From the NCBI GenBank assembly GCA_023432845.1, contig JAEZEY010000402.1:1-5361 (forward strand): a DNA stretch of 5,361 nt, written 5' to 3'. This document shows positions 1 through 5,361 of the stretch, piece by piece. The DNA comes from Pseudomonadota bacterium. GTDB lineage: Bacteria; Pseudomonadota; Alphaproteobacteria; Rhizobiales; Xanthobacteraceae. Under the pieces are notes generated by a model, which worked only from the letters and a program-made list of their open reading frames with translations, had not been told where the DNA came from and made no database searches. Within the stretch, counting starts at the first letter, position 1, and the number at the start of each line of letters is the position of its first letter. The translations under genes and the position numbers were made by a program.

Positions 1-338
1 CGTCGATACCGATGGCTTTACGGAAAGCGGCGGGGCCGGGCGCCCGGGCCTCTGTCACGCAGGCGCTGGCCGGCGGCGCCTGGCGCACCACTTTTGGGAC
101 GCTCGGCTGGTGCCACGGCTCCCGCAATGTCACGCCGACCATGAGCATGACTTTTGCAAGCGGCGGAACCGCTTTCGACATCGGCGGCATTTCGCTGGCC
201 CGCGACGCGGCGCTGGTCGAAGCCGGCTTCAGTTTGCGCTTTGCACCGACTGCATCGTTCGGCGTGTCATATCGGGGCCAGATTGCAAAACGGGTCTACG
301 ATCATTCGATCAGTGGAAACGTGATCTGGCGATTCTAA
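1..338 (+). pseudogene. Autotransporter beta-barrel domain, C-terminal remnant with frame change
   Basis: This is the end of a type V secretion (autotransporter) outer-membrane barrel, running in from the left edge. The frame starting at position 2 reads VDTDGFTESGGAG, a stretch typical of this barrel family. Family similarity then moves to the frame of position 3, from about position 42 (ARAS), and continues through GTLGW, NVTPT, FASGGTAF and ARDAALVEAGF to the end. The protein ends in WRF and stops at TAA 336-338; a terminal aromatic residue is the usual signal for barrel assembly. In intact relatives, as I recall them, roughly 20 or more residues separate TESGG from the RAS-like segment. 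Here they almost abut in different frames, so a deletion of a length not divisible by three is inferred. The usual GWRHAFG motif is also altered, to GWCHGSR. The ATG at 12 is inside the domain and is not a real start. A sequencing error could explain the frame change but not the missing residues. Confidence 0.72.
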
Positions 339-366
339 CCGTGGGGCGTAGTCCCTGCGTTAGCTC

Positions 367-504
367 GTGGCCGACCGCACCGTTGGCTGGATCGCGCAGT
401 GGAAGGAAATGATCGAGGACCCGAAGCAGAAGATCGGCCGTCCGCGCCAGCTCTATACCGGCGCAACCAACCGCGATTATGTGCCGCTGTCGCGGCGCAA
501 GTAA
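367..504 (+). pseudogene. gltA: Citrate synthase 3' fragment (last ~45 codons)
   Basis: The frame through 367-504 reads RTVGWIAQWKEMIED, then KIGRPRQLYTG, NRDYVPLSRRK and a TAA stop at 502-504. This is the recognisable C-terminus of bacterial hexameric-type citrate synthase, the enzyme that joins acetyl-CoA and oxaloacetate in the TCA cycle. A full protein is about 430 residues. Here similarity begins at about position 376, and the same frame has an in-frame TAG at 361-363, so the catalytic histidines and aspartate are all absent. No start codon or ribosome binding site gives a sensible small gene. The remnant keeps the natural stop and is followed by a terminator-like hairpin, so the 3' end of the gene was carried over or left behind intact. 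The tail is well conserved in sequence, which suggests that it is recent or derived from a functional copy elsewhere. A complete gltA presumably exists in the genome outside this window. Confidence 0.8.
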
Positions 505-530
505 TCGGTCCCATTCTCTTTAATGACGTC

Positions 531-562
531 ATGGCCGAGCCTCGCGCCCGGCCATTTCTTTT
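531..562 (+). terminator. Rho-independent terminator after the gltA fragment
   Basis: ATGGCCG at 531-537 pairs perfectly with CGGCCAT at 549-555 around an 11-base loop, and the stem runs into TTTCTTTT on the plus strand (555-562, sharing the last stem base). It begins 26 bases after the citrate synthase stop, where the terminator of that gene would be expected. On the minus strand no T-run follows the stem, so it is a weaker candidate for ending the convergent yhhJ operon, though the hairpin could still slow transcription from that side. Confidence 0.55.
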
Positions 563-578
563 GACGAGCGTCGCCGCC

Positions 579-1700
579 TCAGGCCATTTCGCTGATGGAT
601 TTGCGGAACCGCATCAGCGCGATGGCGAACAGCACGCCGCCGAAGCTCATGAGTGCCAAAAGTTGCGGCCACACCACGGACAGGCCGCTGCCCCGGAACA
701 GAACCGCCTGCGACAGCGAGACGAAATGGGTGGTCGGCGCGATGAGCATGATGTCGCGCACCAGCACCGGCATGTTCTCGCGCGGCGTGACGCCGCCCGA
801 CAGCATTTCCAGCGGCACGATCACCAGAATGACGATCAGCGCGAATTGCGGCATCGACCGCGCCATCGTGGCGAGGAAGATGCCCAGCGAGCATGTGGCG
901 AACAGGTTGACGGCCGCCGCCGTGAGGAACAGCGCCACCGATCCCTGGACCGGCACCGACAATATCCCCTGTACCACCACCGACAGCGCGACGGCGCAAC
1001 TCACCAGCACCACCAGCCCCATGGACCAGATCTTGCTCACCATGATTTCCAGCGGCGTGACCGGCATCGCCAAAAGGTGCTCGATGGTGCCGTGCTCGCG
1101 TTCGCGAATCAGCGCCGCGCCGGTCAGGATGATGGACAGCAACGTCACCTGGTTGATGACCTCGACGATGGCGCCGAACCAGGACTTGTTCAGCGACGGG
1201 TTGAACCGCATGCGCAATTCGAGATCGACCGGCAGCACGGTTTCGGCGCGGTAGCGGCGCAGAAACGTCGCCGCCTCGGTGCCGATGATGGTCTGGATAT
1301 AACCGGCACCCGTGAAGGCCTGGCTGATGCGGGTGGCGTCAACATTGAGCTGGATATCCGGCTTCCGTCCGGCCAGCACGTCGCGCTGGAAGTTCGGCGG
1401 AATGTCGATCGCGAAGGTGGTCGCGCCTCGATCGAGACGGGAGTCCATCTCCGCTGTCGAGATCAGCGTCGGCGCGGTGAAGTAAGGCGGATAGAAGGCC
1501 GATATCAGCCGCATCGACAACGCCGAGCCATCTTCGTCGACGATGTCGATCGGCGCCTTGTTGAGCGTCTCCGGCATGGCCGTCGCCGCCGTATAGATCG
1601 CGAATGTGAAGGCGTAGACGATGAGCCCAACCATGAACAGGTCGCGCATCAGGCTGCGCAGTTCCTTGACGCCGAGGCTGACGATGTTGGACGGCCGCAT
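579..1700 (-). CDS. yhhJ: ABC-2 type permease, YhhJ family
   Basis: This is a 373-residue inner-membrane permease subunit, close to the length of E. coli YhhJ (about 375). It has the ABC-2 layout: a membrane segment near residues 22-42, a large extracytoplasmic domain at about 43-175 ending in RFNP (165-168), then about five further hydrophobic segments near 176-198, 225-248, 254-279, 285-305 and 345-363. The cytoplasmic coupling motif REREHGTIEHLLAMPVTP begins at residue 199, and PLEMLSGGVTPRENMP lies near 296-311; both are typical of this family. The gene has no ATPase domain and must borrow one, most likely from the rbbA product just upstream. It starts 3 bases after the rbbA stop, with AGGAGG eight bases before the ATG, so it is translated from the same message. 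It ends at 579, convergent with the gltA remnant. The substrate is unknown. No truncation or frame damage is visible. Confidence 0.9.
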   Translation of the reverse strand: MRPSNIVSLGVKELRSLMRDLFMVGLIVYAFTFAIYTAATAMPETLNKAPIDIVDEDGSALSMRLISAFYPPYFTAPTLISTAEMDSRLDRGATTFAIDIPPNFQRDVLAGRKPDIQLNVDATRISQAFTGAGYIQTIIGTEAATFLRRYRAETVLPVDLELRMRFNPSLNKSWFGAIVEVINQVTLLSIILTGAALIREREHGTIEHLLAMPVTPLEIMVSKIWSMGLVVLVSCAVALSVVVQGILSVPVQGSVALFLTAAAVNLFATCSLGIFLATMARSMPQFALIVILVIVPLEMLSGGVTPRENMPVLVRDIMLIAPTTHFVSLSQAVLFRGSGLSVVWPQLLALMSFGGVLFAIALMRFRKSISEMA

Positions 1701-1703
1701 GGC

Positions 1704-4427
1704 TTAGGCCTCCTGCTTCTTCAGCAGTAGCGTGCAGGCGCCGAGCAGGACGGGAATGGCCAGCAACAGCGGCACGAACATCATCTGAAGATCGGCGAAA
1801 TGCAGCGCCTTGGCGAAGGCGCCGCGCGAGATGATCAGGAAATAGGTGGCCGGATAGATCGAGCCGATGAATGCGCCGATGCCCTGCAATGACGACACCG
1901 GCTCGATGAAGCCGGAAAACTGCGCCGCTGGGATCAAGGTCGCGACCGCCGTGCCGAAGATGGCCGCAACCTGGCTGCGCATGAACGACGACATGAACAA
2001 CCCCATGGCGGTGGCCGAGATGATGAAGAGAAACGCGCCGGTGGCGAGCGCCGCAAAACTGCCCTTCAGCGGCACGCCGAAGACGGTCACGGCCATGAGC
2101 GTCAGCAGCCCGAAATTCAGCAAACCGAGGGCGACATAGGGAAGCTGCTTGCCCAGGAGAAATTCCAGCCGCGTCGTCGGCGTCACATAGAAATTGATGA
2201 CCGAGCCCAATTCCTTCTCGCGCACGACACTGAGCGCCGTCAGCATCGCCGGGATCAGCAGCAGCAGCATCGGGATCACCGCCGGCACCATGGCGACGAG
2301 ACTCCTTACGTCGGGATTGTAACGATAGCGGATCTCGATATTGACGGGGCTGGCGCTGCTGCCTTTTTCCGCGAGCCACTGCGCGTGGAGCGCCTGCACG
2401 TAGCCCTGCACGGTCTCGGCGCGCATCGGCATGGCGCCGTCGGCCCAGGCCCCGATGGCGACCGGGCGGCCGCGCGCCACGTCGCGACCGAAACCAGGCG
2501 GCATTTCAATGGCCAGCGTTAGCTCGCCGGAGCGCATGCGGCGGTCGAGGTCGGCGTAATCGCTGATCGGCGGCCGCTCCGAGAAATAGCGCGATCCCGC
2601 AATGTTGATCGTGTAGTTCTGGCTGGTCGTGGTCTGGTCGCGGTCGAGCACGGCGAAGGTCAGGTTCTCGACATCCATGGTAATGCCGTAAGCCATGATG
2701 AACATCAGGATTACGGTCCCGATCAGCGCCAGCGTGCCGCGTACCGGGTCGCGGCGCAGTTCGAGCGCCTCACGGTATGCATAGCTGAACATGCGCCGCG
2801 GATCGAAGCGCCGGTTCTTCCGCCGTTCCGCCGGCGCGACGTTCTCGAGCGTCAGCGGCGCGAGCGCCCGTCCTTCGACGATATCCTCGAGGTAGCCAAT
2901 GAAAGCCTGCTCCAGATTTACGGCGTTGCGCTCGGCGATCAGGGCGGCCGGCGTGTCGCTGGCTAGCACCTTGCCGGCATGCATCAGCGAAATGCGGTCG
3001 CAGCGTTCCGCCTCGTTCATGAAGTGGGTCGAGATGAAGATGGTGACACCGTCGCTGCGCGACAGGTCGATCAAGGTCTGCCAGAAAGCGTCGCGCGCGA
3101 CCGGATCGACGCCCGATGTCGGTTCGTCGAGGATCAGCAGCGCCGGCTCGTGGATCATGGCGACCGCCAGCGACAGGCGCTGCCGCTGGCCGAGCGGCAG
3201 CGTGCCCGGCAACGCATCCATGATGCCGATCAGTTCGAAGCGCTCGGCCACGCGCTCGACACGTCCCGGGATCGCGTCTTGCGGCAACTGGAACAGGCGC
3301 GCATGCAGTTCGAGATTTTGCCGGACGGTCAATTCGCCGTAGAGCGAAAAGCCCTGCGACATGTAACCGACACGGCGGCGCGTCTCGAGATCGTTCGGAT
3401 CGAGGGCAAGTCCAAAGAGCTTGGCCTCGCCCTCGCTCGGCGGGAGCAGCCCGGTCAGCATCTTCATGGTGGTGGTCTTGCCGCAGCCGTTGGAGCCGAG
3501 GAAGCCGAAGATTTCGCCGCGACGAATGCGAAAGCTCACATGATCGACGGCGACGAAATCGCCGAACCGCATGGTCAGGTCGCGCGCTTCGATGGCGATT
3601 TCGCCGTGGTCCGGCGGCAACGGTTTGAGCTCGACCGCGCGGTGTTCGCGCCGCTCTTGTTCCGGCAGAAGATTGATGAACGCGGCTTCGAGATTGGGGG
3701 CTTGCGTCCGGCGCAACAGATCGTCGACGGTGCCTTCGGCCATCACGCGGCCGTCGTTCATCGCAACCAGCCAGTCGAAGCCGGCCGCCTCTTCCATATA
3801 GGCGGTAGCGATGATGACGCTCATGCCGGGGCGTGTGTTGCGGATTCGTCCGATCAGTTCCCAGAACTGACGCCGCGACAAGGGATCGATGCCGGTGGTC
3901 GGTTCGTCGAGGATCAACAGGTCGGGGTCGTGGACCAGCGCGCAGCAAAGCCCGAGCTTCTGCTTCATGCCGCCCGAGAGCTTTCCCGCCAGCCGGTCGA
4001 GAAATGGCGCGAGGCCCGTGCTCTCGGTCAGCGCCGCGATCCGCCGTTCACGCTCTGCTTTGTCCTGACCGAACAGCCGGGCGAAGAAGTCGATATTCTC
4101 GCGCACGGACAGCATGGCGTAGAGGTTCTTACCGAGCCCCTGCGGCATGTAAGCGATGCGTGGGCATACCTCGCCGCGGTGGCTCGCATCCGCCATGTCG
4201 CCGCCGAGGACATCGACATGGCCGCTCTGCACCCGGCGGGCGCCGGCAACGAGCGCCAACAGGCTGGATTTGCCGACGCCGTCGGGGCCGATCAGGCCGA
4301 CCATACCGCCTGCCGGCAGATCGAGCGTAATCCCGTCGAGCGCCTCCACCGCGCCGTATCGCAGCCCGACGTCATGCAGCCGGGCGATCGGCACGGTGGC
4401 GGCTTGGGCGGCAGATGGCCCGTTCAT
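1704..4427 (-). CDS. rbbA: RbbA-type protein: two ABC ATPase domains fused to an ABC-2 permease
   Basis: The product is about 907 residues, against about 911 in E. coli RbbA (YhiH). Domains in order: ATPase 1 (about 15-255) with Walker A GPDGVGKSS (47-55), signature LSGGMKQK (150-157), Walker B LLILDEP (170-176) and Y210 in the switch-histidine position; ATPase 2 (about 278-515) with Walker A GSNGCGKTTT (311-320), altered signature LPLGQRQ (410-416), Walker B LLILDEP (430-436) and H468; then a permease (about 546-907) with a first membrane segment near 565-585, an extracytoplasmic domain to about 708 ending in RYNP (702-705), the coupling motif REKELGS (736-742), and five or six further membrane segments. 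I chose the ATG at 4425-4427 because it overlaps the adaptor stop as ATGA, the usual sign of translational coupling. An in-frame ATG at 4460 would add 11 residues with no better ribosome site. The likely role is the energised half of an export pump with yhhJ and the adaptor. Ribosome association is reported for the E. coli protein and cannot be inferred here. Confidence 0.92.
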   Translation of the reverse strand: MNGPSAAQAATVPIARLHDVGLRYGAVEALDGITLDLPAGGMVGLIGPDGVGKSSLLALVAGARRVQSGHVDVLGGDMADASHRGEVCPRIAYMPQGLGKNLYAMLSVRENIDFFARLFGQDKAERERRIAALTESTGLAPFLDRLAGKLSGGMKQKLGLCCALVHDPDLLILDEPTTGIDPLSRRQFWELIGRIRNTRPGMSVIIATAYMEEAAGFDWLVAMNDGRVMAEGTVDDLLRRTQAPNLEAAFINLLPEQERREHRAVELKPLPPDHGEIAIEARDLTMRFGDFVAVDHVSFRIRRGEIFGFLGSNGCGKTTTMKMLTGLLPPSEGEAKLFGLALDPNDLETRRRVGYMSQGFSLYGELTVRQNLELHARLFQLPQDAIPGRVERVAERFELIGIMDALPGTLPLGQRQRLSLAVAMIHEPALLILDEPTSGVDPVARDAFWQTLIDLSRSDGVTIFISTHFMNEAERCDRISLMHAGKVLASDTPAALIAERNAVNLEQAFIGYLEDIVEGRALAPLTLENVAPAERRKNRRFDPRRMFSYAYREALELRRDPVRGTLALIGTVILMFIMAYGITMDVENLTFAVLDRDQTTTSQNYTINIAGSRYFSERPPISDYADLDRRMRSGELTLAIEMPPGFGRDVARGRPVAIGAWADGAMPMRAETVQGYVQALHAQWLAEKGSSASPVNIEIRYRYNPDVRSLVAMVPAVIPMLLLLIPAMLTALSVVREKELGSVINFYVTPTTRLEFLLGKQLPYVALGLLNFGLLTLMAVTVFGVPLKGSFAALATGAFLFIISATAMGLFMSSFMRSQVAAIFGTAVATLIPAAQFSGFIEPVSSLQGIGAFIGSIYPATYFLIISRGAFAKALHFADLQMMFVPLLLAIPVLLGACTLLLKKQEA
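1709..1714 (-). promoter_or_regulatory. Strong ribosome binding site for yhhJ
   Basis: On the minus strand AGGAGG ends eight bases before the yhhJ ATG (1698-1700). It lies inside the last codons of rbbA, before its TAA. It is a full-consensus Shine-Dalgarno and supports the ATG at 1700 as the true start. The two upstream genes show no comparably strong site within the window, so yhhJ may be initiated more independently than rbbA. Confidence 0.75.
3118..3136. repeat. 19-bp direct repeat, copy A (Walker B of ATPase 2)
   Basis: These 19 bases are identical to 3898-3916, exactly 780 bases (260 codons) away and in the same frame. They encode the Walker B core ILDEPT of the second ATPase domain of rbbA. 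The repeat is explained by common ancestry and protein constraint on the two ATPase domains. Confidence 0.8.
3898..3916. repeat. 19-bp direct repeat, copy B (Walker B of ATPase 1)
   Basis: This is the partner of the copy at 3118-3136 and encodes the Walker B core of the first ATPase domain. Recombination between the copies would remove 780 bases in frame and leave a single hybrid ATPase domain fused to the permease. Confidence 0.8.
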
Positions 4428-5361
4428 TGCGGCAGCTTGGTCTCGAGATTGGCCGGCCATTTCGCATCGGGGGTCACCCGCACATAGGCGGTGCCGGGCA
4501 AGCCCGTCTTGACCTGGCGGATGTATTTCTGCAGCAGCTCCGGCGCGATCTTCGCCTTGACGCGGAACATCAGCTTCTGCCGCTCCTCCGCCGTTTCGAC
4601 CGTCTTCGGCGTGAACTGCGCCACATCGGCGACAAAGGTCGCCCGCGCCGGCACGACAAATTGCGGAATGGCATCGATGATCAGATGAACTTCACTGCCG
4701 ATCGCCACACGGCCGGCGGCATCGGTCGGCAGAAAGAACGTCATGTAGACGTCGCTGAGATCGACCATGTTGAGCACTTTGCCGCCGGCGCCCAACACCT
4801 CGCCCGGCTGCGCGACGCGATACTGAACCCTGCCGTCGCGCGGCGCAACTAAGGTGCTGTCCTTGATATCGGCCTTGACGCGATCGACCGTCGCCTTGGC
4901 GGCGTCGACCGCAGCCTCGGCATTGACGACCTGGGACTCGGACGCGGTGACGGCCGATTGCGCCGCGGCGACTTGCGCTTCGGCGGCTATGAGCGCGGCG
5001 CGTGCGCCTTCGTAGCGGGCGCGGTCGTTGTCGAGATTCTCGATCGAGCCGCTGCCGGATTTGGCGAGCTGATCGGAGCGATCGAAGCGCTTCTGCGCGG
5101 CGTCCAGTTCGGCCTTGCGCTGCGCCACGACGGCGGCTGCCGCCTCCTTTTCCGCTCGCCGCTGCACCACCTGACTGCGAGCCGTTTCGACCCCGATGGT
5201 GGCGCCCCGCACCTGCGCCTCGGCCTCGCGAAGCTGCGCCTCGAGCGTGGCCGTATCCATGACGGCGAGGACTTGCCCCGCGGTTACGAAATCGCCCTCG
5301 TCGGCCATGATGTTCTTGAGACGTCCCGGCGTCTTCGCCGCGATATCGATCTCGGTTGCCT
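4424..5361 (-). CDS. yhiI: HlyD/YhiI-family periplasmic adaptor, N-terminus outside window
   Basis: This is a membrane fusion (periplasmic adaptor) protein that would link the inner-membrane ABC pump to an outer-membrane channel. The frame stays open to the window edge: before the first internal ATG (5306-5308) it reads ATEIDIAAKTPGRLKNI, which belongs to the first half of the lipoyl (biotinyl-like) domain, so the true start and the N-terminal membrane anchor lie beyond 5361. The 311 visible codons show, in order, lipoyl half 1 ending near VLAVMDT, a long alanine-, glutamate- and glutamine-rich coiled-coil hairpin (about residues 38-165 of the visible part) with a turn near KSGSGSIENLD, lipoyl half 2 around STLVAPRDGRVQYRVAQPGE, and beta-barrel and membrane-proximal domains to the C-terminal KLPQ. 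About 40-50 residues are probably missing, judged against the roughly 355 of E. coli YhiI. Its TGA overlaps the rbbA ATG by four bases. It is the first visible gene of the operon; any regulator or promoter is outside the window. Confidence 0.9.
   Translation of the reverse strand, partial: ATEIDIAAKTPGRLKNIMADEGDFVTAGQVLAVMDTATLEAQLREAEAQVRGATIGVETARSQVVQRRAEKEAAAAVVAQRKAELDAAQKRFDRSDQLAKSGSGSIENLDNDRARYEGARAALIAAEAQVAAAQSAVTASESQVVNAEAAVDAAKATVDRVKADIKDSTLVAPRDGRVQYRVAQPGEVLGAGGKVLNMVDLSDVYMTFFLPTDAAGRVAIGSEVHLIIDAIPQFVVPARATFVADVAQFTPKTVETAEERQKLMFRVKAKIAPELLQKYIRQVKTGLPGTAYVRVTPDAKWPANLETKLPQ

Noticed and set aside
12..338. Stand-alone 108-residue protein starting at ATG 12
   Set aside because: The ATG falls within barrel sequence that belongs to another frame; the real domain continues left of the window, so this is a remnant and not a small gene.
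523..532. Perfect 10-bp palindrome ATGACGTCAT
   Set aside because: A single short palindrome between convergent gene ends, with no second copy or promoter nearby, is expected by chance and overlaps the terminator stem by two bases.
335..532. Minus-strand 65-codon open frame across the gltA remnant
   Set aside because: It is antisense to recognisable citrate synthase coding sequence and has no ribosome site or motif.
399..1730. Long plus-strand open frame (443 codons) rich in H, R, Q and D
   Set aside because: It lies opposite the yhhJ coding region and starts inside the gltA remnant. The odd composition is typical of an antisense frame in GC-rich DNA, with no domain or ribosome site.
1339..2379. 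Minus-strand open frame spanning the rbbA/yhhJ border
   Set aside because: It is a shifted frame over two well-supported genes, arginine- and histidine-rich, with no membrane segments or family motif.
2770..3948. Minus-strand 392-codon open frame in rbbA
   Set aside because: It is a +1/-1 shadow of rbbA with arginine-rich nonsense composition; the rbbA frame carries all the ATPase motifs.
2979..4487. Long plus-strand open frame (502 codons) opposite rbbA
   Set aside because: It is an antisense shadow of the two ATPase domains, with the same charged, histidine- and glutamine-rich composition and no recognisable motif.
1..5361. CRISPR array, tRNA, rRNA, riboswitch or transposase
   Set aside because: No regularly spaced repeats, cloverleaf-like sequence, conserved rRNA motif, terminal inverted repeat or transposase motif was seen on either strand.

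Overview
The window looks like high-GC alphaproteobacterial chromosome, most likely Hyphomicrobiales (Bradyrhizobium/Rhodopseudomonas-like). The reasons are GC-rich codon use that leaves long empty shadow frames, an alphaproteobacterial-type citrate synthase tail, and a C-terminal autotransporter barrel of the kind common in that group. This assignment comes from reading the sequence, not from a database search.

Left part (1-504, plus strand): two gene remnants lie side by side. Positions 2-338 hold the C-terminal end of an autotransporter beta-barrel whose reading frame changes near position 40 and which seems to have lost about 18 codons there. About 30 bases further on, 367-504 carries only the last ~45 codons of citrate synthase (gltA), with its stop codon, followed by a hairpin and T-run at 531-562 that looks like a Rho-independent terminator.

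Right part (579-5361, minus strand): a compact three-gene operon occupies almost 90% of the window, transcribed right to left: a periplasmic adaptor of the HlyD/YhiI type (5' end outside the window), an RbbA-type protein with two ATPase domains fused to an ABC-2 permease (about 907 aa), and a separate ABC-2 permease of the YhhJ type (373 aa). The order matches the yhiI-rbbA-yhhJ cassette of Escherichia coli. The first two genes overlap by ATGA. The second and third are 3 bases apart, with a strong AGGAGG site.

How they work together: the RbbA permease half and YhhJ are paralogous and probably pair to form the inner-membrane pore. The two ATPase domains of RbbA power it, and the adaptor probably links the pump to an outer-membrane channel not encoded here. 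Motif reading predicts one consensus and one degenerate ATP site. The substrate cannot be read from the sequence. The operon promoter is outside the window. No tRNA, rRNA, CRISPR array, transposase or complete mobile element was seen. The operon is a known family; the least ordinary part is the pair of remnants at the left edge.
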